Shown piece by piece: positions 19,691 through 33,223 of a DNA stretch of 64,000 bases. Below the pieces are notes generated by a model. That model ran no database searches. It was not told the DNA's origin and worked only from the letters and a program-made list of their open reading frames with translations. How positions within the stretch are numbered: the first letter of the stretch is position 1; each line of letters opens with the position of its first letter. This stretch comes from Ciona savignyi (taxonomy: Eukaryota > Chordata > Ascidiacea > Phlebobranchia > Cionidae), in NCBI GenBank assembly GCA_000149265.1, contig CH000599.1:29519-93518 (forward strand), written 5' to 3'. The position numbers and the translations under genes are program-made.

Positions 19691-21946
19691 TATTGTTGTT
19701 ATTCAAAACAGGTTTAAGGCAACAATTCATTATTTTCTAGAATTTCAATATTTGGTCGAAACCACGAATTCATCGATTGACCGCGCACTGAAATACGTCA
19801 CAGTAGAGTTTATTACGTCATATTGGACCTCTGCAAAGCACAATGTTGAATAATGGGGGTTTGGAAAAAACAACGTTTGGAAATAAGTAAACAAGAGAAA
19901 ATATACATTTGTTTGAAGAAATGAAAACTCTGGTTGTTGTTGTTGGTTTCGAGGTAGTTGCGGTGTATCGGACAGGTGGTGCGCTTATCAAGGTTGAGTT
20001 GCGTACAATCAACCACCATGATAAGAATATGTCCGATCATCAAACAATTAATATCATTCGGCGGCTTGCGGTTGCGCATATCCCGTTTGGTTGTTTACAA
20101 TCATTCAAACAGTAGTTTCGCTAAATATCAACATCTGTTGTTTATATTCAACGGATATTTATGTTGCTCTCTACATTGCGACACCTGGCCCGACCGATCG
20201 CCATCAAAATGGCGGCGATGGAGGCATCGTATTCCCGCGGTGACCTCTCTCGCGTCCCCTTCTCGCTTAGATCGATCAAATTGAGTCTCCGAGGTGTGAA
20301 TGGCGGAACGACTGCTATAGTAAACAGAGGTAAACAAAGTCGCGTTTGTTTTATTGCCGCGTTTAATTTTCTATTGTGTTGGTACTTGGCTATGTGCACA
20401 GGTGTTCATGCCAGCCATCTAAACCACAGACGACGCAGTTAAAACGCAACAATTGCGTTATGACGAACAGCCATGTAATATTTGCACAGAAGTAAAGATG
20501 ACTGTACCATTCATTCATAAGCATATGTGCAAAACATGCATTAACCGGTTATAGTGTGTCAATAAAACAAAAATTAATCATTAGGCATTTTATCCATCTG
20601 TTTCATATTAATTAAATATCCGCCATATTCTTAAGCGCAAATAATTCTTTAAGAATACCCTATATTTTTTAAATTTTAACAAATCACTATTTTTGTGTTA
20701 AAATTTTGAAATTTCTATTTTCCCCCCAAAAAATCGATAACACGTGACTTCACATTAGAATTGGCGATTTCATTGCAATTAAATACAAATATGGAGATCA
20801 TATATAATCTCCATATAATCCGTCCCTTTAATAAATGACACCTCATACATGTGAGTAATGTGGGCTGCTAAACCCCCCCAAACACATGGTGGACTTAAAT
20901 AATGATCATTAGAACGCGGATAATACATATGATCCTTATGCTTATCGCGTATAATGCCTCCCAAGTATTATACCGCCCCTGGTTGCAGCCATTCGGCGCC
21001 ACATACTACATAGAATTGGTTACGATATAATATTTGAAGTAGGAAGAATAGAGTCTGCAGCGTTCAACTAAGCAAGTGTTTTTGCTTAAAATATCTTCAA
21101 CGCATCGATTATAATTAAAACTGCACAGTATTTTGAAGCTTCAATGGGGAAATGGTGTTGGTAGCTAATAATTAATCGAGTCTTTTAAATACTTTGATTA
21201 AATAGATAACATTGGGTTAGTGGGGTATAATTAAGATAATATTTCCATATATTCTTACAACATCTTGATATTCAATTCACTAAATGTGATTATATCTATA
21301 ATGAAAACAAAGGTTGACGTAAAAAGATATTTATAATAAAGATTTAATAGAGATATATTTTTCTATTGTCAATATAAAATATGAAGATTAAAATTTGTTG
21401 AAAATTGTCAACATTAGTTTAAAGTCACCTCAATTGGCGCTCAGCACCAATCAACGCGGTCGGTTTATAAGCGATCTGGTGTTTGTGAACCCGGGTTTGG
21501 TGGCTCATTATAAGTCGTCCTCGTAACATGTTACGAATGTGGAAAGTACCAACTCAATACATACCAGTCAAATATGACAATCTTTGTTGGAACCTGAATA
21601 TTCCATATCCGAGGCCGCTTCGTCGAACGCATCATTACGAGTACGATATTTAGCCTGGTAGCTTGCCTGTACACTTTCAGTAAATATTTTGGTTCACAAT
21701 TCCAAGTCAGGTATGGTGAAGAAATATTTATATATTCAATCTGAGTATTTCGTGCTCGAGGTTTCCTCGTCGACGATTCTACCGCGTTTATCGCGTTGAT
21801 TGTGAAATAACAATGTGAGTTGTGACGTCAGACTCACATATCTATAATGAATTCGAAACTGCCACGTCATAAATCCGATTATTCGCGTACAATGGCGTAA
21901 AGCACACGCGATAGCTACTTCAATCGCGAATTATATCGATGCTTGT

Positions 21947-21962
21947 ATTATGACGTCATAAT
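21947..21962. promoter_or_regulatory. 16-bp CRE palindrome (unit 2)
   Basis: Identical to the unit 1 palindrome. The micro-ORF that follows (ATG at 22005) ends early at a TAG (22107-22109). Confidence 0.55.
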
Positions 21963-24743
21963 GATAATAACATTGTTCCATTGTCTATATTTGATTTCTC
22001 GAATATGGATCTCGAATTGCAATCTATCAAAATGAAACCATTATCACGTCATATTGTAAAGTGCATTGTTAATCCCGAGTTGGCAGGGAATTCCCCCGAT
22101 GACGTATAGGCCGCTTTGAAGGTTCATCTACTTTAGGTCACGTGACACATGCCAACAATCATCGCATTCGAGAATTGACAACAATTAAAGCGACGCCAAT
22201 AATTGAAATATTCATCCGCCAAATAACAAGATCGAAAATTGCGGAAAAATCTGTGCTTAATAAATAACAACCTTGTCACAATATAAAAAATATGTGAATG
22301 CACAAATAATTCACCGCCGACCATTTTAACTGTATAATATACATTGAACCGCAATATAGTTGAATTGATTTATTATTTTCATGGAGTTCAATATGTTCTT
22401 ACAAAGCTTGTAACTATATATGTCTTCTTGGTGTTTCTATAATGAAATTGACAACAATTACGGCCATGTCATTCATTATCATTTAATAGATTAACGCGGC
22501 CGATATAAATAACGAATTCTACACAAATGGTCTTGGTGATAAGCCCATCATGGGTTCGAAACTCAGCTCGGTAAATAAGGAGCAAAGCAACCGTTTTATT
22601 AAGAACTTATAATGGGCTCGTTACCAGGTCCGCTTTGTATATAAATTGGTGTATGTATCGGTGGGGGGTTAACCATTCGGCCACACGACCGAGGCAATCG
22701 CTCTTCACTTAGAGGTTTCTTGGACACAGGTTCAAAAACCTCCATTCACGTGAGCTGTAAAACTCACAACTACCAATGCTTTATTTGTTTACAGCCCTAT
22801 ATTTACAACTTGCAAAGGTTCAATCGAGGTGAGAATAAATTAACGGTCGTGTTTGTGATTGAATCGATTTGTAAACGATTAATTCCGTTTCTAAATGTGC
22901 AATAAAACAACACATTATAACATAGCAACTTTCTTTAATTGATATCGTTTCATTACCTTTTAAGAGGCAACCCTATCAAACGATAAATAATATTTAAGTA
23001 AACTCACAAGCAAATAAATAAAGCTGTAAGTGGTTTAAACTGAGCAAACATTATTTAATTAAAAATGATAAAAAATAACAAATTTCACATAAAAAAATTT
23101 CTTAGTTCATTTTTAAATAAGTATTCGAACAAATATAACGCAAGTGTGAGTAGTTTAAACCGAGCAAACGTTCAAAAACTAATAAAATATAACACACAAT
23201 TCCACATGAAAAACTTTGGTTTAATCCTGTAATTTAGTGTCAGCAAAATCAACTAATCCGACGAATCGAATTAACAACAACCAATTTTACTAATTATTCG
23301 TGAAAACTATTTAAAACCCGTGAAATTGCACGTAAAACAAATCACGGAAGTGAAATTTAGCGGAAAATCGAAGATTATTCGACGTAAACGATAAAATAAA
23401 CAGTGATTTGATGAATTGTTTTAAAAGACAAAAGAAACTAATTATCGGTCAAACTTATCGAAAATCTGAATGTTTGATTCGTTTCCTTTTATTTTCTATT
23501 TGACTTTCACAAGTTTATGTAGTTCCGATAGCCCTATCGGTAGCGCGTCGGACTATCAACCGAATGGGACTGGCATCGAAACAAGCAGGCAGCTATTGTC
23601 TATAAGATATACAAAGTTCTTAATTTGCGTCGCCTGAACCCAACGGAATAATGAATTCTAATGAATTGAAGGAACATGTGAATCATACACAACGCACTGT
23701 TATAGCCCCAGTAACCCGACGGTGGACGCGAGGTGTTCTGACGATTAACTACATCATACAACTCTTAAGTTTGTTTATTTTATATCGAGGCTAGTTTCGA
23801 TTATACCTGTTGTATAAGAGTAGCATTTGATACAATACAATCGTGTGTTAATTTCCAAGATATTATTTGATAATAAATTCTCCACGGTAAATGCATTAGA
23901 AGTGTTTGAACTTCAAAATAAACCAAAGATATCAAGTTAATGGGGTTTGAAATTGATACATTGTTTCAACCATAAACACCATTCTCTTCAATTGTTACGT
24001 TTGACTGGTAATGAAAGACACGTTTCTTACGTCACAAAGTCATTGTCATGGAATTTTGTTTTCCCGCCAAATATTAACCCAACATACGCGAGTACTTTCG
24101 TTGGGGAAATAAATCGAAGTTTAAATCATCAACTTTGACATATATTAGCCTGTGATAGTTGGCATGCAAAGTCTATTTAAACGTTGCTGAGTTTATTTTT
24201 AATCCACGTCGTCCATTTGACCAGTTACCAGCATATTTATTCCTAGCATATCTGGCTGGTAAGTTTAAATTATTGGCGACAGCTGAAACTTGTTACAACT
24301 TAAAGAAATCCATCATAAAATGAAACATTCAAGATATTTTGTTTAAATTGAAACGAAGACATGGTTTGTACACAAGACACCGACATTCCTACACACCCAG
24401 TTATATCATCAACGCAAGTTTTTCCTTCCCGGGTTCGAATCCATGGATATAGATTCGTATTTTGGATATCTACTCTTCGCATACTTTATACAATCTTGGG
24501 TTGGATGTTAATTTCCTTCCAAATGTCGATTCAACCGGTTTCACCCTGGTTCTATGTGTTGTGCACACGACACGTGTCAACTGCTTTGGATGAGGTTGCC
24601 ACGGATGACGTGGTTGACACGGATGACGTACATCTCGATGACGTACACCTGCTGAAGTTTAAGTTGTTGATTTAATGGGCGGAGTGTGTGGAAGACAATA
24701 GTCATTGTTTCGTATCAATTTGGTATTATCCACCGGTCAGTTA

Positions 24744-24755
24744 TGCGCATGCGCG
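24744..24755. promoter_or_regulatory. NRF1-type palindrome (unit 3)
   Basis: TGCGCATGCGCG, in the same context as the unit 1 site (gtcagtta before, tcaaactg after). Confidence 0.5.
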
Positions 24756-25433
24756 TCAAACTGTCAATCAAATCATCGGTTGCCTCGCATTGAAGTCCAA
24801 ATAATTGTTTTGACAAATGACCCACAGGTGTTCGCTGATGTATAAGTGCTCAGTGTTTTAGTGGTTTACAACTGGACTCCAATCAATCTTATATTCGCGG
24901 TGTAAAGTGTGAAACGAGGTGATATGTCTTGACAGGCGACGCCAGGTGCGATAGCAGGGAAATAGCGACGACGACGCAACACGTGATTTAAACTCTTTGA
25001 AATGTGCGCCGGTAGCAAAACATGCGTCGGAAATCAAATAAAGCGATTACCTCGCGACGCGCGACTTCATTGTTACGTACACAATGACGAAAGTGATAAA
25101 ATAGAAGCGCAACTAATCGGTATATTGCGCACAGCAGTACTGCGCAGCCACATTCGAAGGTACACAGACGAATCAATACACGCTTGTAGTTAATAGTGTC
25201 ACACACGCACAATCCACTTTACGTTGGCCCAATATACAAGTTTCTGATATATTACAACAAGTAACGAGAATATCGATGGATAATATTAAGTATCTTTATA
25301 AAAAGGGTTATTTTTGAGGATAATAAAGCAAATTATTATTTTAACAGTTTTTGGTTGTATTTTGCCGCTTATTCTGTATTCTTTTTTAATTTGATATTTT
25401 GAAAAACTTCACATTTGGTCAGAGCATAAGTTA

Positions 25434-25488
25434 TGACGAAGCAAGTTATGACAAAGCAAGTTATGACGAAGCAAGTTATGACGAAATA
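25434..25488. repeat. 15-bp tandem repeat (unit 3, 3 full copies)
   Basis: Copies at 25434, 25449 (with the tgacaaag variant) and 25464, then the truncated tgacgaaatatcg. Unit 5 has the same variant in the same position. Confidence 0.9.
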
Positions 25489-25759
25489 TCGAGGAACAAA
25501 TTGAAATATTGTTTCGTTGTTCCATTCTATACCCAGGGTATGGGAAGAGCTGCCTGGCTATTTATCAGAGAAAAACCCGATTCGAATCCACTCGAGTTAA
25601 TGATTGTTTTGATATACACGACCGTGCTAGTCGTTTTCGTTTTATAGAGAAACCACTACGAGCTCAAGAGCGACATGATGCGGTGGAATCGGGAGAGATA
25701 GCACACAAGTGCTGTGAAATTGGGATAAAGCAGGATATTCATGTTTATCCCCGTGAATG

Positions 25760-25925
25760 GGAAAACCAAGGGGGTTATCACACGGGCAATCGTCAGATCA
25801 CCTAGCGCCCACCGTCGGGTTACCGAAGCTATTGCAGTGTGTTGTATATGATAGACACGTTCCTTCAATTTGGTAGAACCCATTAATCCAATGGGTTATT
25901 TTGTCCAAGGACACAACCGAGAGGA
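25760..25925 (-). mobile_element. SINE body in reverse orientation (unit 3)
   Basis: The minus strand reads ggttgtgtccttggacaaaat, then cccattggattaatgggttct, and later ggtaacccgacggtgggcgc. This is the same body as in the forward SINE-like elements near the start of each unit. Nearly identical at 48480-48645; related at about 37095-37260 and 59700-59870. Confidence 0.5.
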
Positions 25926-26284
25926 AAGCAGCCGGATTCGATCCACTACGATGCATGGATTTCCGTGTTAAACCCCAAGCGAGCCCACCATTTGTTCCAG
26001 CAATGTTTCCAACCTTTAAACAAAGCAGGACTAGTTGGAAAAAGGATTATGACCGATTTGACGTCACACTCGTCACCTGAAGGACGATGCGTCCGTACAG
26101 AATGAATAAAAACAAACCAAACACTGCGAACCCTTTGACAAACAGTCTGTAAGTTATTGTGTTTGTAAGTTGTTAGCTAATGCGGGGATATGTCGACAAA
26201 ATCAAATGTCCCTGTCTCACACAGTGAACTACAACACCGACTTTGCGCATGCGGCAAGTTATCCGACGATTATCCTACGTAGAG

Positions 26285-26366
26285 CCCAACATGGGGATTA
26301 CCCCAACATGGGGATTACCCCAACATGGGGGTTACCCCAACATGGGAATTACCCCAACATGGGAAT
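26285..26366. repeat. 17-bp tandem repeat (unit 3, 5 copies)
   Basis: Five copies of caacatggg-type units at a 17-bp spacing, the longest version of this repeat in the window. Confidence 0.9.
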
Positions 26367-26734
26367 GATGCTCCACCAAACCATCAGTCCAGTAGTAATA
26401 TGTCCGATTTGAATGAAACATCAAGATATTCAGGATTATTTTCATTCGTTTATTTTTTATCGGTCGAAGTCTCGAACCCTAGTTGGATTCGCCCTAAAGT
26501 TTTTAAACGGAATTGTTTGGTATTTGTATCGGTGACGTTAACCACTCGGCCACACGATCGTGCATTCGTATATAGATGGAAGATTGAAGGCGATAAATCG
26601 GTCACATACCCTCGTACCCACTGTCGGGTTACACGTGTTGTTATAGTAAAGACGTTTTAGTTCCAACTAAATTTAATCAGTCGCTGCAACATAATTTGAA
26701 ATGTCTACGGTGAAAATCAATTATTTTATTTCGT

Positions 26735-28054
26735 TCACAAATTTTTTATTTTTCCAACCAAAATGAACACCGGACTCAATAGCGCAACCTGACGGCGGAG
26801 AAAATGTGTCAAAAATACAATTGTCAACAATGTTGGGATATATGGAGTGCGACATCGTGTGGAGGGAAAACTGGGGAGGGGGTTGGGTGGATGGTGGGGG
26901 GTCGGTGGGTTTGGGGGTGGAGGGTCCGGGGGAATCCCCATGGGTGAATCAGGGGACGGTTTTGGGGGAATCACCTTCGGGAAGGCGTCGAGCATTCGTG
27001 GGGTGGATGCGCGGTCGAAGTCGTTTCGCGATCGCTTTGCGTTCGGGGGGTCAACTGGGTTCAAACTTCGTTTCTTACTTCGCTGGGTGGATGTCGGGGA
27101 GTCGGATTCTTCTCGAAGCTTCGATTCCTTTGGGGAAAATCTCCCGCTGATGATATTCTCGATCGAGAAGTTGATTTTCGATTTCGGCGAATTTTCCGGG
27201 GGTGAAGTGTGATTTTCTTCGTCGCTAGATGGCGACACGGAGGAGGATCTCTCGATTTCCTTCGAGTCGGTTGGGTGGGGTTGGTGTGGGGTGAACGGGG
27301 GAATCCCGGGAACCGAGGTAAACATCGAATATTTGACGTCACTTCCAGGGTTTATGACGTCACCAGCCGCCATTTTGTTCATCGCGTTCCGGAAACCAGT
27401 CATTGCAGACCGGAAGTACGCGACCGCGGCCACCGTCATTTCCGGGTTCTGGAAAACCGGGAAGTTTGGAAGGAAGTGGGGGTTGACTGGGTGACCCACC
27501 ACCCCTGGTTTCATTGGGGGGTATCTCGGAGTGGGGAAAGTACCGAAACGGGGTTGGTGTGAGAGAAACTGCTGGTGCGCTTGGTAGATTCGGTTTCTCT
27601 CAATTTGTGTTTCGCCGATGATGTTAAGTCCGATCTCCTTCCCATAATTATGACTCATATGTTGGTAGTGTGACATCATAGAAGGGGAGACGCCATCTTG
27701 GATCCCAGATTGATGGAAGTCGGTCTTGAATCTCTTGCGTCGTCGGAGGAAACTCCCGTTCTCGAACATTTCCCCGCAGGTCGGATGAAGCCCCCACAGA
27801 CTCCCCTTGCCCGGCTGGTCGCCTCTTCGCGGGATCTTCACGAAACAATCGTTGAATGAGAGGTTGTGACGTAATGAGTTCTGCCATCGCTGCGTGTTAG
27901 CGCGGTAGAATGGGAACCTGTCCATGATGTAGCGGTATATCTCCGAGAGACTCATCATTTTGTTCGGGGAGGATTGGATTGCCATGGCTGTGAGAGCGAT
28001 GTAGGAATATGGAGGTTTCTGCTCTCCGTATGAGTCTCTTCCTGGCCGCGGCAT
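26735..28054 (-). CDS. FOXB: FoxB-type forkhead factor, copy 3 (439 aa, altered tail)
   Basis: The forkhead domain (13-110) is intact, and so is the eh1-like motif FSIENII (296-302), which in FoxB and other Fox classes recruits Groucho/TLE co-repressors. A bipartite basic stretch [17 protein letters not shown] lies at about 327-343. Two single-G insertions in the G-rich run near 26920-26935 shift the frame after residue about 371, so the last 70 or so residues are a proline-rich then hydrophobic sequence unlike copies 1, 4 and 5. It shares FHQSG and GVSPS with copy 5, against FPQSG in copies 1, 2 and 4. The protein is probably functional up to the tail. Confidence 0.88.
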   Translation of the reverse strand: MPRPGRDSYGEQKPPYSYIALTAMAIQSSPNKMMSLSEIYRYIMDRFPFYRANTQRWQNSLRHNLSFNDCFVKIPRRGDQPGKGSLWGLHPTCGEMFENGSFLRRRKRFKTDFHQSGIQDGVSPSMMSHYQHMSHNYGKEIGLNIIGETQIERNRIYQAHQQFLSHQPRFGTFPTPRYPPMKPGVVGHPVNPHFLPNFPVFQNPEMTVAAVAYFRSAMTGFRNAMNKMAAGDVINPGSDVKYSMFTSVPGIPPFTPHQPHPTDSKEIERSSSVSPSSDEENHTSPPENSPKSKINFSIENIISGRFSPKESKLREESDSPTSTQRSKKRSLNPVDPPNAKRSRNDFDRASTPRMLDAFPKVIPPKPSPDSPMGIPPDPPPPNPPTPHHPPNPLPSFPSTRCRTPYIPTLLTIVFLTHFLRRQVALLSPVFILVGKIKNL

Positions 28055-28940
28055 CTTCGGGAACGATTCTTACAAGTTTTCACAACAAAATTAATTCAAT
28101 TTCTGTAAAGACAAAATAATTGTTAGAAAATTAGTTTGTTGCTGTGTTTTATAATCTTCACAACGAACAATGTAAGTAGGCTGGTAACGAAATATACAAA
28201 ACGAAAACTAAATTTAGATATCGAAGTTTAAGTTTTATTATAATTAAAGGTAATAAACATATATGGAAAAGTTTTGAGTCAAAATTAATATGTCTGAGTA
28301 AAAATAAATCACTAAACTGTTTTATTTCTGAAATTTTCAAGCTAAGACATTTCTGACTGATTTCACTTTCAAAATGGCGACCCATTGTTGAAACGGCCAA
28401 AGACAAAACTTCAACGTTTCCAACTTTCAACAATTAGCTTTCAATCCAGCAATTAATAGTTCGACTTTCCCACGCCATATTGCTTTGATCAGCTATTTCC
28501 CCATTCACAAATACTCGCCACCTTTTATAGAATAGAACTGATGATTTCGAATGAATGAAAAAGAAATCTGTCTCGAGTCTTGATAAAAGAATCTTTCAAC
28601 TTGGGTGATTACTTTAATATATTTGCTCAAATTGTTTCTAAATATTCAAGTTGATAACCTGGACCTTTCCTAATCAAAATGAACTCCGTCGCAAAGTCAT
28701 TGCTTAACCATGTTCACCAACTGCGTCTAAAGATGAATTTCTTCCCATTCATACAAGATTCGCTGACCGATAAAACATTTATTCTTTTAAGTTTAAAACC
28801 CATTGAACATCTAAAAATAGATTTCTTTGTTGGCGCATTTATCCAGGTTTGCTGACCGAAAAGCAATTTATACTTTCCGTTTCGAATCCGACTTCTATCC
28901 GAGCAACTGACCAAGTGATATTCAGCACGTGCGAACAACG

Positions 28941-28948
28941 CTTATATA
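28941..28948 (-). promoter_or_regulatory. Candidate FoxB TATA box, copy 3
   Basis: TATATAAG lies on the minus strand, 887 bp from the ATG. Confidence 0.45.
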
Positions 28949-31180
28949 CTCGCGCTATTTTCTTTTTTCCTCACTCCGATGATGACGTAGGGAGGCCAAA
29001 GCAAAGGTTTGCGTCAGCCCAGCTGGTAGAAATCAACGAAACATAGATTTTTGCGCGAAAACAACAAGTTTCTATTATTTAATGACGTATGTATGACGTT
29101 GTTTGATAAATAAGCATGTGTGTGAAGCATGTGTTTTGTTTGATTGTTGCGTCACAACCGAAGAATTGAGGTTTGGCGGCCACGACTAATCATACCGAAT
29201 GTAAACCATGTGTTTTAACTTTTAACTGTTTTCATCGTGGAAAGAAAAAATGTAATGTCTCTTTCTTAAGATCATCTTTACTTTTATAATTATGTAAATT
29301 GAGTTATTAGAAAATAGGTTTAAAAACCGTGTCTGAAGCATCTGGCAAAATGGTGTATTTCAACAATTATTCGGAATTTACGATTTTATTTTAGTTTGAA
29401 TTAATTAAAAACTGTACTCCATATCTGTCAATAAAATATAAACTTTCTATTAATTAATCGCTAAATTTTAATTTTATAAAAAAATCCCTTTTTTATATGT
29501 GTAATGTAATTAGCTTATGAAAATAAATAATGAATATCCTTCTAGTTTGGTATAAAATAAATAGTTTTTTGATTATTAGTTTAATTTTATAATTTTTTTA
29601 TAAAAAAATGTTTGTTTAAAAAAAACTTTGTTTTCTAGAAATATTTTACATCGCTGATCAATCAAGCATAACAAATCACGTGACCTTTGTACGTCATCGC
29701 TTGATTAATTGGACAAATAAAGTGAAATTTCAATTAAAACAGAATCAGTTTCGTCGAGAACAGCTGCTTTCCCTCTGTTGGATGTTTATGACGTCACAAT
29801 ACATTTACGCGCTTCAGGTTTGTTTGGTTATTACGTCACAATTGACCTCGCGCGACGCTATTGTTAGCAGGTGTAGCAATTAAGAATAAATTTAGTTTAA
29901 TTGAAGAATTAATGAGTTGGTATTTAACCAGGCACACGTGGTTGGGCATTATGGAGGGTTCGGTTTACTATGGGGATTCGATCAATATTTGCTTAAATAT
30001 TTCGATATAAAATTTAAATAAATATCGTAAAAACCCAAATTAATAAACAGTTTTTACGTTGCGATTTCAAATTATAAATATAATCGGCAAGATTAAGGAA
30101 ATAATTTGCATATTTTTATTTCTAGGTAATTTATGCGTAAATATTGTTCATTTGAATATTTGGAAATTTTTCGCCGATTTTTTAACAAATATTGTCAAAC
30201 AAACCAAATATTGCAAAATAAAATATGGCATTATTAAAACAACATATTTGTTTAAGAGAAAAATGTTTACTTTTAAATTCCTTGCAAAGCAAAGATCTTA
30301 AAACTTCGATCCAAATCTATTATTTCATAAATCCACCTTTCAGTTTTAACATTTCTTAATTACAGGGGGGTGAACAATCTTATCAGTGAAATTGATTTAT
30401 TTTCTTAAAGTCACGAAAAGTCAAGTGTGTAATGTGTTCTTTCCTAACCAGCTTCATATTTAACTCGAATGTCTCATTGAATTAAGTTGAAAGATCTCCC
30501 AGTAATTGGCAATTTCTCGCTTATTTGCCTCCATTGATTACACGTTGGTTCTTCGCGTCGCGTTTTCGATCGTCGCGGATGATCCACCATTGTGGGGGGT
30601 GTCCCTCAGATATTCATCCGCGCGAAGGAACTTCAATAATTACATGGTTATGAGAAAATCCAATATTTCCGACCAAAACACATATTCGCCAAGCACAACT
30701 CAATATAATCACAAACACACAATAGATGACGTGTCCACACGGGAATCGGGGATGGGAACGACCGCTAAATCGACATTCCATCCATGGGAATCGCACAATC
30801 CGGTTTTAATTAATTGAAAGAAAACCAGGCGACAAACAGACGAGACTAAACCCTGTGGAAGACGGCAAACCAGCATTTGTATGGGGATGTGGGATTATGT
30901 AGATTTAACCTTAATTTGCAAACTATCTATTCGTATAGATGGGAATCGTTAATGTGGCGGTTAATCGGGTTTTATCGACAGTTTAAGTTTTCAACAAAGT
31001 TTTAGTCTTTCCGGGATTAGAGGTATCGCTTTTCGGGGAAACACCGCAGAAATTTGTGCGTAATGCTCAAACTGTTAATAAGATGAGATTTTGGAAGATT
31101 TTATTATTAATTGTGTGAATAACGTGGTAACCTGGACAAGAAGCCGCGAAAACAACTTTCATCCTGGGGGGGGGGGTTAT

Positions 31181-31219
31181 TTGTGACGTAATACTTGATA
31201 TGTGTGACGCAACATATAG
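31181..31219. repeat. CRE-like repeat, unit 3 (2 copies)
   Basis: Only tgacgtaa and tgacgcaa remain, directly after a run of nine or more G. This is the shortest version in the array. Confidence 0.65.
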
Positions 31220-33207
31220 TATGTTATTCAAAGATGTTATTCAAAACAGGTTTAAGTCAACAATTCATTATTTTCTAGAATTTCAATATTTGATCGAAAC
31301 CATGAATTCATCGATTGACTGCGCACTGAAATACGTCACAGTAGAGTCTATTACGTCATATTGGACCTCTAGAAAGATGTTGAATAATGAGGGAAACAAC
31401 GTTTAGAAATAAGAAAACAAGATCAACATTTGTTTGAAGAAATGAAAACGCTGGTTGTTGTTGTTGGTTTCGTGGTAGTTGCGGTGTATGGGGCAGGTGG
31501 TGCGCTTATCAAGGTTTACAAAAGTAAGTATAAATTTTGTAGTTTAAACTATAGATCGCTAAGAGGCGCGCTTATCAAGGTTGAGTTGCGTACAATCAAC
31601 CAACATGATAAGAATATGTCCGATCATCAAACAATTAATGTCATTCGGCGGCTTGCGGTTGCGCATATCCCGTTTGGTTGTTTACAATCATTCAAGCAGT
31701 AGTTTCGCTAAATATCAACATCTGTTGTTTATATTCAACGGATATTTATGTTGCTCTCTACATTGGGACACCTGGCCCGACCGATCGCGATCAAAATGGC
31801 GGCATTGGAAGCGTCGTATTCCCGCGGTGACCTCTCTCGCGCCCCCTTCTCGCTTAGATCGATCAAAGGGAGTCTCCGAGGTGTAAATTGCGGAACGACT
31901 GCTATTGTAAACAGAGGTAAACAAAGTCGCGTTTGTTTTATTGCCGCGTTTAATGTTCTATTGTGTTGGTACTTGGCTATGTGCACAGGTGTCCATGCCA
32001 GCCATCTAAACCACAGACGACGCGGTTAAAACGCAACTGCGGTATGACTAGCAGCGATGCCATATTTGCACGGGAGGTAAGATAGCGATACCACTTATTC
32101 ATATGCAGATGCGCTAAATGTGCATAACCCGGTTATAATGGGCAAATAAACTATGTTAATAATTAAGCAATTTATCCATCTGTTTCATATTAATTAAATC
32201 GCCGCCTTATTCTTAAGCGCAAATAATTCTTTAAGAAAACCCTCTATTTTTTAAATTTAACAAATCACTATTTTTGTGTTGAAATTTTAAAATTTCTATT
32301 TCACCCCCAAAAATCGATAACACGTGACTTCACATTGGAATTGGCGATTTCATTGCAATTAAATACAAATATGGAGATCATATATAATCCCCCTATAATC
32401 CGTCCCTTTAATAAATGACACCTCATACATGTGAGTAATGTGGGCTGCTAAACCCCCCCAAACACAAGGTGGACTTAAATAATGATCATTAGAACGCGGA
32501 TAATACATATCATCCTTATGCTTATCGCGTATAATGCCTCCCAAGTATTATGCCGCCCCTGGTTGCAACCATAACAAAGGTTGACGTAAAAAGATATTTA
32601 TAATAAAGATTTAACAAAGAGTTAGATTTTGTTTTAAATCTAAAAAATGAACAATAAAATTTGTTGAAAAATGTCAACATAAGTTTAAAGTCACCTCAAT
32701 TGGCGATCAACGCGATCGGCGCGGTAGGTTTGTAAGCGATCTGGTGTTTGTGAACCCGGGTTTGGTGACTCATTATAAGTCGTCCTCGTAACACGTTACG
32801 AATGTGGGAAGTTCCAACTCATTACATACCATACCATGATAATCTTTATTGGAACCTGATTATTCCGCATTCGAGGTCCTTCGTCGAACGCATCATTATA
32901 GGTTCGATATTTAGCCTGGTAGCATACCTGTACACTTTCAGTAAATATTTTGGTTCAGAATTCCAAGTCAGGTATGGTGAAGAAATATTTATATTTTCAA
33001 TCTGAGTATTTCGTGCTCGAGGTTTCCTCGTCGACGATTCTACCGCGTTTTTCGCGCTGATTGTGAAATAACAATGTGAGTTATGACGTCAGACTCACAT
33101 ATCTATAATGAATTCGAAACTGCCACGTCATAAATCCGATTATTCGCGAACAATGGCGTAAAGCACACGCGATAGCTACTTCAATCGCGAATTATATCGA
33201 TGCTTGT

Positions 33208-33223
33208 ATTATGACGTCATAAT
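33208..33223. promoter_or_regulatory. 16-bp CRE palindrome (unit 3)
   Basis: Identical to the palindrome in the other units. The downstream micro-ORF (33266-33409, 47 aa) has an in-frame extra codon (MDLDELQ). Confidence 0.55.

Larger units (their letters stand above)
11342..22710. repeat. Tandem array unit 2 (about 11,369 bp)
   Basis: This unit has the same order of elements as unit 1. It differs most from the others: a 575-bp insertion at 13345-13919 disrupts the NRF1 region, the SINE/short-repeat segment beside FoxB is largely replaced by unrelated DNA (14484-14830), and the FoxB copy is truncated. Confidence 0.93.
16460..22710. other. Unit 2 right flank: FoxB upstream region
   Basis: The candidate 5' UTR is shorter than in other copies (TATA box to ATG 748 bp, against about 880-890). 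The acceptor-like tgcctttacag is near 16511. Conserved blocks lie at 18000-18340 (B), 18770-19190 (C, with an internal deletion near 19060-19130), 20020-20465 (D), 20735-21000 (E) and 21805-22120 (CRE palindrome block). Positions 17640-18000, 18340-18760, 21000-21800 and 22130-22540 are AT-rich without recognisable features. A SINE-like piece closes the unit at about 22545-22690. Confidence 0.6.
22711..26734. other. Unit 3 left flank, no firm gene
   Basis: AT-rich DNA (22711-23500) is followed by a SINE-like element (23525-23755) and the E2F-motif block. The segment with a B-box-like gggttcgaatcc (about 24431) and TGACGT cores follows (24361-24675). The NRF1 palindrome is at 24744 and the 63-codon ORF at 25002-25193. 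A SINE-rich region (25400-26560) includes a reverse-oriented SINE body (about 25760-25925). Confidence 0.65.
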
